This document shows positions 1-7,535 of a stretch of DNA of 16,156 nt, one piece after another. This stretch comes from CAZVEE01 sp964625525 (lineage in GTDB: Bacteria > Pseudomonadota > Alphaproteobacteria > JAJFIK01). Both the position numbers and the translations under genes were made by a program. Numbering within the stretch: position 1 is the first letter of the stretch; each line of letters starts with the position of its first letter. The stretch spans positions 1-16,156 of the forward strand of contig CAZVEE010000080.1 in assembly GCA_964625525.1 (NCBI GenBank), written 5' to 3'. The notes beneath the pieces were generated by a model. That model saw only the letters and a program-made list of their open reading frames with translations, was not told where the DNA came from and searched no databases.

Positions 1-1
1 A

Positions 2-1636
2 CAACAGCGCGCGGGCCTTCAGGAAACGATGGGACAGGGCGGCAACGGCCTTGGCCCCGATGCCTGGGACGGCACACCGGCCCGCCTCGCGGCTGCCCTT
101 CTTCAGGCCGTCCCCGTCGGCGCCCCCTCGCCCACCATGGGCACGCTCATCCGCGCCTTGTTACAAACGCCGGAGCCGCTCACATCGCGTCGGCTGGCAT
201 CCTTGCCCGGCAATGCCCGCCTGGGCCAGCCGCCGGCCGCGACGCCCGATGCGGACTTTCTCGCCCTGCGCGCCCAGCGCCTGCTTGATGCGGGCCATGT
301 GGCAGAGGCCCTCGCCCTGGCGCGCGGTCTGGGCCAAAGCCATGCGGCGCTGCACGAGGTGGAGGCCTCGGCCCATCTGCTTCAGCGCAACACGGACGCA
401 GCCTGCGATATGGCGCTACGCATGCGCCTGGAGACCCGCGCGCCCTATTGGATCAAGCTGCGCACCCTTTGCTATCTGCACCAGGGTGCGGCCCCCGCGG
501 CGGCGATGACCGTTGACCTGTTAGAGCAGAACGGCGAGTCAGCGCCGCTCTTTTTCGGTCTGGTCGCGTTCGCCACGGATGGCTTCCCGCTCACAACGGC
601 CATGTGGGACGAGCCAGTGACGGCCCTTGAACTCGGCCTCTTGCGCCATGCGGGCCTCGCGCTGCCGCCGCAGGCACGGGCCACCCCGGCGGTTCGGCGC
701 GCCGCCGCGCTCGATCTGGGCGCGCGTCAGGACCAAGTGACCAATCCGGACGCCGTCTCCGCGACCTTGCGGGCCGCCCAGGACGCGGTGCGCAGCGGGG
801 CCCTGGCGCCAGAGCTGCTGGCCAAGCTTTATGCGGCCGTCCGCTTCCCGGAGGACGCGCGCAACGATCCCTTCGCCTTTTCCGAAGACCTCGACCCTGA
901 ACTCGCCAACGCCTTGTTCTTCCAGCTTGTGCGGGAAGCTCAGGTGCCGGCCTTGCGGGTTGAATTCCTTCACGCCGCTTTGGCCCTGGGCGAACGCTCC
1001 GGCGCCTATCTGCCCGTGGTCATGGTCCACGCCGCCGATATCGGCGCGGTGCCCGCCTCGCCCCATCTGGGCTGGGCAGCGGGCCGGCTAGGCCTGGCGG
1101 CGCTGGCCGCCGATCGGGCCGATGTGGCCTATCGCTGGCACGATGTGCTGACCCAAATGACTTTCGGCGCCGGCGCGCATGACGACAAAATCGCGCTGCG
1201 GCGCCTGACCTTGGCGCTTGCGGCCGCCGATACGCGCATCGCCATGGGGGCCGGCCCGCGCCTGGATATCGAAGGTTGGATCGATGATGCCCGGCGCGGC
1301 ACCCTCGACCCAGCCCGCCTCGCCCGTGACCTCCAGATCCTCAACGCCACCGGCATGCCCTTGCCAGTGGAGGCGGAAATATGGCTTCTGGAACAGGCGA
1401 AAGATACGCGGGTCGCGGCGCCGCCGGCCATTGTGGCGAACCGTCTGCCCGAAGCCATAAAGCGCGACCGCACGGCCGAGAGCCTGGCGCTGGCGCTGAT
1501 TCTCGCGGGCCAGGACGGACCGGAAGGGCAAAGCCCTTACCTGCTGACCGAGGCCATCCGCGTGCTTTCGGACATGGGACTGAAACGGGAGGCCCGCCGC
1601 CTCGCGCTCGAAGCCCTGCTCGCCCAGCCCTCCTGA
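2..1636 (+). CDS. Hypothetical helical-repeat protein, 5' partial
   Basis: I do not recognise a named function. The reading frame is open to the left edge of the window, so the true start probably lies outside it. An internal ATG at 29, with AGGA upstream, is an alternative start giving 535 residues. The protein is rich in Ala and Leu, with repeated amphipathic helices of TPR or alpha-solenoid character (for example residues 85-130 and 325-400 counted from the ATG at 29). It has no catalytic motif and no membrane segment in the visible part. From memory, uncharacterised proteins with a similar 'W-x-G ... LL-x-ALP ... SP' opening lie upstream of xerD in several alphaproteobacteria; there the opening follows a variable N-terminal region, which fits a start beyond the window. 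It ends 85 bases before xerD on the same strand and may share a transcript with it. The role is unknown. Confidence 0.7.
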   Translation, partial: QQRAGLQETMGQGGNGLGPDAWDGTPARLAAALLQAVPVGAPSPTMGTLIRALLQTPEPLTSRRLASLPGNARLGQPPAATPDADFLALRAQRLLDAGHVAEALALARGLGQSHAALHEVEASAHLLQRNTDAACDMALRMRLETRAPYWIKLRTLCYLHQGAAPAAAMTVDLLEQNGESAPLFFGLVAFATDGFPLTTAMWDEPVTALELGLLRHAGLALPPQARATPAVRRAAALDLGARQDQVTNPDAVSATLRAAQDAVRSGALAPELLAKLYAAVRFPEDARNDPFAFSEDLDPELANALFFQLVREAQVPALRVEFLHAALALGERSGAYLPVVMVHAADIGAVPASPHLGWAAGRLGLAALAADRADVAYRWHDVLTQMTFGAGAHDDKIALRRLTLALAAADTRIAMGAGPRLDIEGWIDDARRGTLDPARLARDLQILNATGMPLPVEAEIWLLEQAKDTRVAAPPAIVANRLPEAIKRDRTAESLALALILAGQDGPEGQSPYLLTEAIRVLSDMGLKREARRLALEALLAQPS

Positions 1637-1646
1637 TCCGGCATGA

Positions 1647-1665
1647 CGCCGGCGGAGTGCCGGCG
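1647..1665. repeat. Perfect GC hairpin between the hypothetical gene and xerD
   Basis: CGCCGGC, a five-base loop (GGAGT), then GCCGGCG form a perfect 7-bp stem 11 bases after the stop codon of the upstream gene. No T-tract follows, so it is a poor intrinsic terminator. It may be an mRNA-stabilising or REP-like element, or chance in GC-rich sequence. Confidence 0.35.
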
Positions 1666-1721
1666 CAGGACCCTCTTGAGCCGGGCGGCGCGAGCCAGGG
1701 CAGCGTGGGCGCGCGGAAAGC

Positions 1722-2654
1722 ATGACTGTCATTCAGCAAGGCCAGCGCCAGATCGAGGCCTTCCTCGAAATGCTCAGCGCCGAGCGGGGCGCCGCGCGCA
1801 ACACGCTCGAAGCCTATGCGCGGGATCTCAGCCATTTCGCGGCCTTCCTGGCGGAACGGGGCCTGGCGCTCATGAACACGGGCGCCGAGGACCTGCGCGC
1901 CTATCTCTCCAGCTTGGAACAGGCGGGCATGGCCGCCTCCACCGCCGCGCGCCGGCTGTCGTCTCTGCGCCAGTTCCATAAGTTTTTGTATATGGAGGGC
2001 TTTCGCACTGACGATCCCTCCCTGGGCCTCGATAGCCCGCGCCCGCGCCGGGCCCTGCCCCGCACTGTCACCGAGCGGGAAGTGAGCTGCTTGCTCGACA
2101 CCGCCCGCACGGATGAAAGCCCGGAAGGCGTGCGGCTGCATTGCCTGATCGAGATCCTCTATGCCACCGGCGCACGGGTCTCGGAGCTGGTGGCGCTGCC
2201 GCTCACGGCCGCTGCCCAGGACCTGCGCCTGCTGCTCATCAAAGGCAAAGGGGGCCGGGAGCGCATGGTGCCACTGAACACGGCCGCCGCCCAGGCGCTG
2301 GCCGCCTATCGCATGGTCCGCGACCGGTTTTTGCCAAAAGACACCGGCGCCTCACGCTTTCTGTTTCCCTCGCGCGGGCGCTCAGGCCACCTGACCCGCC
2401 ATCGCTTCGCACAATTGCTGAAAGATCTCGCCTTGCGCGCCGGGATCGACCCGGACAGCCTGTCGCCGCACACCCTGCGGCATGCTTTCGCAAGTCATCT
2501 CTTGGCAAATGGGGCAGACTTGCGCGCGGTGCAGAAAATGCTGGGCCACGCGGATATCTCAACCACCCAGATTTATACTCACGTGCTCGCCGAGCGGCTG
2601 AAAACCATCGTCGAGGACCACCACCCGCTGAGCGACAAGCCGTCGCGTGCATAG
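1722..2654 (+). CDS. xerD: Site-specific tyrosine recombinase XerD
   Basis: A 310-residue tyrosine recombinase. With XerC it would resolve chromosome dimers at dif, normally under FtsK control at the division septum. The N-terminal core-binding (SAM-like) domain spans about residues 8-95 and the catalytic domain about 112-300. The catalytic set is complete: R152 (ATGARVSEL), the beta-hairpin lysine K176 (with K174 beside it) in IKGKGGRER, H250 and R253 (SPHTLRHAF), H276 (MLGHADIS) and nucleophile Y285 (IYTHV). Length and the N-terminal FLEMLSAERGAARNTLEAY stretch fit XerD better than XerC or a phage integrase, and no integrated element is visible nearby. GGAAAG lies just upstream of the ATG. 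The stop codon overlaps the ribosome-binding site of mcl1, so the two are probably co-transcribed. XerC/XerD assignment is by pattern; confidence is high for the family. Confidence 0.92.
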   Translation: MTVIQQGQRQIEAFLEMLSAERGAARNTLEAYARDLSHFAAFLAERGLALMNTGAEDLRAYLSSLEQAGMAASTAARRLSSLRQFHKFLYMEGFRTDDPSLGLDSPRPRRALPRTVTEREVSCLLDTARTDESPEGVRLHCLIEILYATGARVSELVALPLTAAAQDLRLLLIKGKGGRERMVPLNTAAAQALAAYRMVRDRFLPKDTGASRFLFPSRGRSGHLTRHRFAQLLKDLALRAGIDPDSLSPHTLRHAFASHLLANGADLRAVQKMLGHADISTTQIYTHVLAERLKTIVEDHHPLSDKPSRA

Positions 2655-2666
2655 GAGACAAGCCCC

Positions 2667-3653
2667 ATGAGCTTTACGAACCCGGAGCGTCGCGCCATCC
2701 GACTCTACCGCTCGAAACTGTTTCTGCCGGGCTCGCGCACCGAGTTCATCGAAAAAGCCGCCAAAGGCGACGCAGACTGCATCTGCATGGACCTGGAAGA
2801 CGCGGTGGCGCCATCGGACAAGGAACTGGCGCGCACCAACATCATCAAGGCCCTGAACGAGGTGGATTTCGGCACGAAGGTCGTGACCGTCCGCATCAAC
2901 GGCTTGAACACCCATTACGCCTATCGCGACATTATCGATCTCATGGAGCAAGGCGGCGAGCGGCTCGACTGCCTGATGGTCCCGAAAGTGGGTGTGGGTG
3001 CCGATATCTATGCGGTGGACATGCTGGTCTCCCAGGTCGAAGCGGCCATGGGGCGCAAGAAGCGCGTTGGACTGGAGGCCGTGATCGAAAGCGCGCTGGG
3101 CATCGAGAACGTCAACGAGATCTGCGCCGCGTCTCACCGCTTGGAAAGCCTGCATTTCGGCGCCGCCGACTACGCGGCCTCCACCTATATGCGCACCACC
3201 AATATCGGTGGCTCCAACGCCGATTATGTGGTGGCGACAGATGCAGACGCCGAGGGCAAGCGCGCCTATCACTGGGGCGACATGTGGCATTATCCGCTCA
3301 TGCGCATGGTGGCCGCAGCCCGCGCCCATGGCCTGACCCCCATTGATGGCCCCTTTGGCGACTATTCCGACCCGGAAGGCTTCAACAATCAGGCCATGCG
3401 CACCGCCGTCATGGGCTGTGAGGGCAAATGGGCCATTCACCCCAAGCAGGTCCCCCTGTGCAACGCGGTCTACACCCCGCCGCAAGCGGAAGTCGACAAG
3501 GCCAAGGCCATTCTTCAGGCCATGGAAGACGCACACGAAAAGGGCCTGGGCGCGGCCACGTATAAGGGCACACTGGTGGATGCCGCCTCCATCAAACAGG
3601 CCGAAGTGGTGGTGAGTCAGTGGGAAATGATCCAGACGCGCAGCCAAGGCTAA
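2667..3653 (+). CDS. mcl1: L-malyl-CoA/beta-methylmalyl-CoA lyase (CitE/HpcH family)
   Basis: A 328-residue CitE-like TIM-barrel lyase closely resembling Rhodobacter Mcl1. Mcl1 reversibly cleaves malyl-CoA to acetyl-CoA and glyoxylate, and beta-methylmalyl-CoA to propionyl-CoA and glyoxylate, in the cytosol. It serves the ethylmalonyl-CoA pathway or, in related enzymes, the serine cycle. Visible landmarks are LFLPGSR (18-24), MDLEDAVAP (41-49), R76 in VRINGL, VPKVG (105-109), E141 in AVIESALGIE, D168 in FGAADYAAS, and GKWAIHPKQV (253-262). R76, E141 and D168 match the substrate and Mg2+ ligands I recall for Rhodobacter Mcl1, even in numbering. The C-terminal stretch (about 299-315, YKGTLVDAASIKQAEVV) is also Mcl-like. 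AGGAG overlapping the xerD stop is the ribosome-binding site. A paralogous (3S)-malyl-CoA thioesterase (Mcl2) is less likely, given the overall match. Confidence 0.87.
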   Translation: MSFTNPERRAIRLYRSKLFLPGSRTEFIEKAAKGDADCICMDLEDAVAPSDKELARTNIIKALNEVDFGTKVVTVRINGLNTHYAYRDIIDLMEQGGERLDCLMVPKVGVGADIYAVDMLVSQVEAAMGRKKRVGLEAVIESALGIENVNEICAASHRLESLHFGAADYAASTYMRTTNIGGSNADYVVATDADAEGKRAYHWGDMWHYPLMRMVAAARAHGLTPIDGPFGDYSDPEGFNNQAMRTAVMGCEGKWAIHPKQVPLCNAVYTPPQAEVDKAKAILQAMEDAHEKGLGAATYKGTLVDAASIKQAEVVVSQWEMIQTRSQG

Positions 3654-3699
3654 GATCCAAGCGCCCCTGACCCAATATCAGGGCCTCTTCTGCGGCGCA

Positions 3700-3705
3700 T
3701 TGACA
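3700..3705 (+). promoter_or_regulatory. Possible -35 box upstream of accA
   Basis: A perfect TTGACA lies in the 185-base gap between mcl1 and accA. No convincing -10 follows at 16-18 bases (only CACTTT), so a separate accA promoter is a guess. The same gap holds a weak 6-bp hairpin (CCCTGA, 7-base loop, TCAGGG, around 3665-3683) with no T-tract. Nothing else is evident there. Confidence 0.2.
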
Positions 3706-3838
3706 GGTGCGCGGGCGCGAGGGCACTTTCGGGTCCGATTTGGACGGGCACGGGACCGGGAGACCGGTGCCGGGCCCCTTCCCCTTTGTTGCCCGCGCCG
3801 GCCCGCGCTTTCCGCTGTGGCCGGCGAGAAAGCAGGCC

Positions 3839-4798
3839 ATGCGCACCTATCTGAATTTCGAAAAGCAAATCGCCGAACTGGAAGGCAAGATTGAAGAACT
3901 CCGCCAGCTCTCCGGCGAGGACCAGAGCGTCGATATCGACGAAGAGATCAGAACCCTGGAAGCCAAGGCGGCGAGCCTTCTAGAAGAAACGTACGCCAAC
4001 CTCACCCCCTGGCAGAAAACCCAGGTGGCGCGCCATCCCAGCCGCCCGCATTGCTTCGACTATATCCGCGTCTTGATCGACGATTTCACGCCGCTGGCCG
4101 GCGACCGGCTCTATGGCCAGGACGAAGCCGTGGTGGGCGGGCTTGGCCGCTTTCGTGGCCGCTCGGTGCTGGTCATCGGCCATGAAAAGGGCAACGACAC
4201 TCAAAGCCGCCTGAAGCACAATTTCGGCATGGCGCGGCCCGAGGGCTATCGCAAGGCGATCCGCCTGATGACCCTGGCGGAGCGGTTCAACATGCCGGTG
4301 GTGACGCTTGTGGATACGGCCGGCGCCTATCCGGGCCTGGGCGCGGAAGAGCGCGGCCAGGCGGAGGCCATTGCCCGCTCCACCGACCGCTGCCTGACCC
4401 TCAGTGTCCCCATCGTCTCGGTGATCATCGGTGAAGGGGGCTCTGGCGGCGCTGTCGCCATCGCCACGGCCGACCGGGTGCTGATGCTGGAGCATTCCGT
4501 CTATTCGGTGATCTCACCGGAGGGCTGCGCCTCGATCCTCTACAAGGACTCCGACAAGGCCAAGGACGCGGCCACCGCCATGCGCCTGACCGCCCAGGAA
4601 CTCCACAAGCTCCAAGTCATCGACGATATCATCCCTGAGCCCATGGGCGGTGCCCATCGCGGCCCCGAAACGATGATCCGGGACGCGGGCAATGCCATCG
4701 AGCTTGTCCTGAAGGACTTGGCGGCCCTGGAGCCTGAAGCGCTGCGGGCCGCCCGCCGGGCCAAGTTCGTGGCCATCGGTCGCGAAGGTCTGGCATAA
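3839..4798 (+). CDS. accA: Acetyl-CoA carboxylase carboxyltransferase subunit alpha
   Basis: AccA pairs with AccD to transfer the carboxyl group from carboxybiotin-BCCP to acetyl-CoA, giving malonyl-CoA for fatty acid synthesis in the cytosol. The chosen ATG gives 319 residues, the same as E. coli AccA, and the expected opening MRTYLNFEK. The frame is open to an ATG at 3707, but the extra 44 residues do not look like AccA. Residues 6-50 form the usual N-terminal coiled coil. The crotonase-like core carries VGGLGRFRGRSV (99-110), GNDT (118-121), DTAGAYPGLGAEERGQ (159-174) and the oxyanion-type loop GEGGSGGA (198-205), followed by SPEGCASILYKD (226-237). It lies downstream of xerD and mcl1 on the same strand after a 185-base gap, so it may have its own promoter. 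Its 3' end meets the convergent epoxide hydrolase gene with three bases between them. Confidence 0.96.
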   Translation: MRTYLNFEKQIAELEGKIEELRQLSGEDQSVDIDEEIRTLEAKAASLLEETYANLTPWQKTQVARHPSRPHCFDYIRVLIDDFTPLAGDRLYGQDEAVVGGLGRFRGRSVLVIGHEKGNDTQSRLKHNFGMARPEGYRKAIRLMTLAERFNMPVVTLVDTAGAYPGLGAEERGQAEAIARSTDRCLTLSVPIVSVIIGEGGSGGAVAIATADRVLMLEHSVYSVISPEGCASILYKDSDKAKDAATAMRLTAQELHKLQVIDDIIPEPMGGAHRGPETMIRDAGNAIELVLKDLAALEPEALRAARRAKFVAIGREGLA

Positions 4799-4801
4799 CG
4801 C

Positions 4802-5965
4802 TTATCCGCGCAGCAGACGACCGAAGGCCCGCACATCCTCGACAAAGAGGTGCGGGCGTTCGAGCGCGGCGAAATGGCCCCCCTCGGGCAGATCGGTCCA
4901 GCGCACCACGTTGAAGCTTTTTTCCACCTGGCTGCGCGGTGGCCATTGGAAGGTGTCGTGGGGGAAATTGGCGATGGCCGTGGGCTTGTCCTGGCGCGTT
5001 CCCGGCGCATAGCCGCCGCCATAGCCATCATGCATGAGACCGTAATACTGCCAGCTCGCCGTATTGAATGTGCGCGTGACCAGATAGATCATGATATTAG
5101 TCAGGACCTGATCCTTCGTATACGCACTTTCGATATCAGTGCCGTTGGTATGGGACCACGTGTTGAATTTCTCCACCAGCCAGGCCGCCACACCCACGGG
5201 GCTGTCCATCATGGCATAGCTGAGTGATTGCGGTTTCGTGGCCTGAAGGCGGAAATAAGCCCCCTCCAGTTCAAACGTCATACGCGCGGCTTTGGCGGCC
5301 TCGATTTCATCGGGGGTTTCAGGCTTGGCGCCCGGCGCCTGCCAACCCAGCATGTTCAGGTGAATGGCGGCACAGGCCGGATCATTCAACGCCATATGCG
5401 CACTGATCGCCGAGCCCCAGTCCCCGCCCTGCGCCAGGTAGTCTTTGTACCCCAGAACACCGCTCATGAGTCCGGCCATATAGGCGGCGATGTGGCGCGG
5501 CCCCATGGGGTTTTGCGGCTTGCCGGAAAACCCGTAGCCGACCAGCGACGGCACCACCACATCAAAGGCATCTTCCGCCGCACCGCCGACTGTCTCAGGA
5601 TGCGCCAAGGGCTCGATCACCTCCAGGAACTCAAACACCGAGCCGGGCCACCCATGGGAGATGATCAGAGGACGAGGCGCCGAACCAGACCCTTTCACAT
5701 GGTAGAAGTGGATGGGAATTGTCTCTCCCTCCACACTGACCGGAGCCGTGAACTGAGGAAACCGGTTCAGGCTCGCTTCAGCCCGACGCCAGTCATACTG
5801 ATCGAGCCAATAGGCGCACAGCTCTTTCATGTAATCGAGATTGGCCCCAAACCCCCAGCCACCTGTCGCCGGCATCTCATGCCAATCATACTCACGCACC
5901 CGGGTGCGGATCCGCTCAAGCACCGGATCCGGAACATCGACGCGAAACGGGGTCGGCGCGGTCAT
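4802..5965 (-). CDS. Epoxide hydrolase (alpha/beta hydrolase, EHN-domain type)
   Basis: A 387-residue soluble relative of microsomal-type epoxide hydrolases, which open epoxides to vicinal diols through an alkyl-enzyme ester. The N-terminal EHN domain (about 5-110) carries the lid and wrap-around segment typical of the family. The oxyanion motif HGWPGS is at 104-109. Nucleophile D182 lies in QGGDWGS and the relay acid is probably D337 in NFPHD. Base H364 lies in EGGHFAALERP. The ring-opening tyrosines are probably Y237 (in AYFRLQATKP) and Y308 or Y309 (in SWQYYG). All expected catalytic residues are therefore present. No signal peptide or membrane anchor is seen. Its ATG overlaps the stop of the upstream tesA-like gene (ATGA), so the two are likely translationally coupled. 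The natural substrate is unknown; detoxification of lipid or xenobiotic epoxides is only an inference. Confidence 0.88.
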   Translation of the reverse strand: MTAPTPFRVDVPDPVLERIRTRVREYDWHEMPATGGWGFGANLDYMKELCAYWLDQYDWRRAEASLNRFPQFTAPVSVEGETIPIHFYHVKGSGSAPRPLIISHGWPGSVFEFLEVIEPLAHPETVGGAAEDAFDVVVPSLVGYGFSGKPQNPMGPRHIAAYMAGLMSGVLGYKDYLAQGGDWGSAISAHMALNDPACAAIHLNMLGWQAPGAKPETPDEIEAAKAARMTFELEGAYFRLQATKPQSLSYAMMDSPVGVAAWLVEKFNTWSHTNGTDIESAYTKDQVLTNIMIYLVTRTFNTASWQYYGLMHDGYGGGYAPGTRQDKPTAIANFPHDTFQWPPRSQVEKSFNVVRWTDLPEGGHFAALERPHLFVEDVRAFGRLLRG

Positions 5966-6714
5966 GGGGCATCTCCTTCAACGAGGGGCTCTGGGCTGGC
6001 GTCGGTGTCATTGAGAGCGGGTTGGGCCAGCAACTCTTCCACATAAGGCAGGATTCGCTCCACGATCACCGCCACGCCTTCGGCATTGGGGTGAATCCCA
6101 TCCGCCTGGTTCAGGGCCGCATCCACGGCCACCCCATCAAGAAAGAAGGGATAGAGGATCACCCCGTCGCGTGCGGCTAAACGCGGATAGATGCCATCGA
6201 ACTCCGCGGCATAGTCCGGACCCAGATTGCGCGGCGCCAGCATGCCTGCGAGCAGCACCGGGATCTCGGCCGCCGCCAGCTCATCCAGAATGGCCGTGAG
6301 ATTCTCTTCCGTCTGCGCCGGGTCGAGACCGCGCAGCGCATCATTTGACCCCAGTTCCACGAGCGCATGGGTCACATCATCATCCAGCACCCACCCAAGC
6401 CGTGCCCGACCGCCCGCCGACGTATCCCCCGACACGCCCGCATTGATGATGGCGACCTGATAGCCTTTGGCCTCCAGCGCCGCCCCGAGCTGGCCGGTGA
6501 AGCTCTCATTTTCCGGCAGGCCGAAGCCCGCCGTCAGGCTGGTGCCGATGGCCAAGAGCCGGGCCTCTTGCGCGCGGGCGTGAGACGGCGCAAGCCACAC
6601 CAAAAGGCCGGCCAGCAGCGCCATCGCACAAATGTGAGCGCCGGACGGGATCATCCGCACCAGCGCCTGCGGCGTAATGGTAACACTGGGCATCGTGAGT
6701 ACGGGGGCTGTCAT
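5962..6714 (-). CDS. tesA: TesA-like SGNH/GDSL esterase, exported, with variant GTSL motif
   Basis: An SGNH-fold hydrolase of the TesA family (arylesterase, lysophospholipase or thioesterase activity in the periplasm). The start is uncertain. The ATG at 6714 has GAGGA upstream at a long spacing. An ATG at 6732 is possible, and one at 6654 would give a shorter signal peptide. A hydrophobic segment (about 31-43) ending SHARA before Q49 looks like a Sec signal peptide cleaved near residue 48. Block I is AIGTSLTAGFGL with nucleophile S59, but the Asp of GDSL is Thr. Block II is NAGVSGDTSAGG (G93), block III GSNDALRG (N124), block V DGIHPN (D205, H208). The catalytic set is otherwise complete. A Glu/Asp-rich C-terminal tail follows. 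The gene is divergent from ybbA-ybbP, as tesA is in E. coli, and its stop overlaps the epoxide hydrolase start. Confidence 0.85.
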   Translation of the reverse strand: MTAPVLTMPSVTITPQALVRMIPSGAHICAMALLAGLLVWLAPSHARAQEARLLAIGTSLTAGFGLPENESFTGQLGAALEAKGYQVAIINAGVSGDTSAGGRARLGWVLDDDVTHALVELGSNDALRGLDPAQTEENLTAILDELAAAEIPVLLAGMLAPRNLGPDYAAEFDGIYPRLAARDGVILYPFFLDGVAVDAALNQADGIHPNAEGVAVIVERILPYVEELLAQPALNDTDASPEPLVEGDAP

Positions 6715-6812
6715 CGGGGGCGGCGTCCTCATATATCCGGATGGGTCTTGGGTTGGGGCACTCTTGAGATAGCCCCGCCTGGTGGGACAGAAAAGCAGCG
6801 CAGGCGGACCTT

Positions 6813-7523
6813 ATGCTGACATTGGACGATATTCACCTCTCCCTCTCAAGCGAAGCGGGACAGGTCGACATCTTGCGCGGCATATCACTGGAGGTGGGCA
6901 CCGGTGAGGCCGTGGGCCTGGTGGGCCCATCGGGTTCGGGCAAATCCACCCTGCTCATGGTGCTGGCTGGCCTGGAAAAGCCGAGCCGGGGCCGGGTGCT
7001 GGCCGGTGACACGGATCTGACGGCGCTGGATGAAGATGGGCTGGCGTTGTTCCGCCGTGATCAGGTGGGCATCGTGTTTCAGTCCTTCCACTTGGTGCCG
7101 ACGATGACGGCGCTGGAAAATGTCGCTATTCCGCTGGAATTCGCCGGTCGCGGCGATGCCTTCGACGTGGCGCGCAAAGAGCTGGAGGCCGTCGGCCTCG
7201 GCCATCGCCTGACCCATTACCCAAGCCAGCTTTCCGGCGGCGAACAGCAGCGCGTGGCGCTGGCGCGCGCTGTCTCGGGGGAACCGCGCTTCCTCTTTGC
7301 CGATGAACCCACCGGCAATTTGGACGGCGCAACGGGGAGCCAAATCGTCGATCTGATGTTCTCGCTTCACGCCAAAGTGAACGCCACATTCGTGCTGATC
7401 ACCCATGACCCGGCGCTGGCGCGCCGTTGTAATCGTGTCGTCCATCTGCGCGACGGGCAGATCGAACGCATTGAGGCCGGGGACGCCGGCCTGATGCCCG
7501 GCACCACCGGCATCACGGCGTAA
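6813..7523 (+). CDS. ybbA: ABC transporter ATP-binding protein, YbbA/LolD-like
   Basis: A 236-residue ABC ATPase of the MacB/LolD/FtsE type, which drives conformational change in a partner membrane protein rather than classical transport. Walker A GPSGSGKST is at 38-46, the Q-loop FQSFHL at 89-94, the signature LSGGEQQR at 140-147, Walker B LFADEP at 161-166 and the switch histidine H198 in ITHDP. All are intact. The next gene, 12 bases downstream, encodes its FtsX-type permease. The pair is divergent from a tesA-like gene, the same arrangement as E. coli ybbA-ybbP/tesA, which is why I prefer YbbA to LolD. It acts at the inner membrane, and the substrate is not settled even in E. coli. The 80-base divergent region with the tesA-like gene shows no convincing promoter boxes. 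Confidence 0.92.
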   Translation: MLTLDDIHLSLSSEAGQVDILRGISLEVGTGEAVGLVGPSGSGKSTLLMVLAGLEKPSRGRVLAGDTDLTALDEDGLALFRRDQVGIVFQSFHLVPTMTALENVAIPLEFAGRGDAFDVARKELEAVGLGHRLTHYPSQLSGGEQQRVALARAVSGEPRFLFADEPTGNLDGATGSQIVDLMFSLHAKVNATFVLITHDPALARRCNRVVHLRDGQIERIEAGDAGLMPGTTGITA

Positions 7524-7535
7524 GGGGGGCGGATC

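Noticed and set aside
1722..2654. Tyrosine recombinase as sign of an integrated mobile element
   Set aside because: Its length and N-terminus match housekeeping XerD, the neighbours are core genes, and no att-like repeats or phage genes are visible.
2141..3346. A 401-codon open frame on the plus strand across xerD and mcl1
   Set aside because: It overlaps two well-supported genes in another frame and encodes Arg/Gly/Pro/His-rich sequence typical of GC-rich shadow frames.
2559..3647. A 362-codon minus-strand frame opposite mcl1
   Set aside because: It is antisense to a clear malyl-CoA lyase and has a composition (Gly, His, Val, Ala) expected of a reverse-strand shadow.
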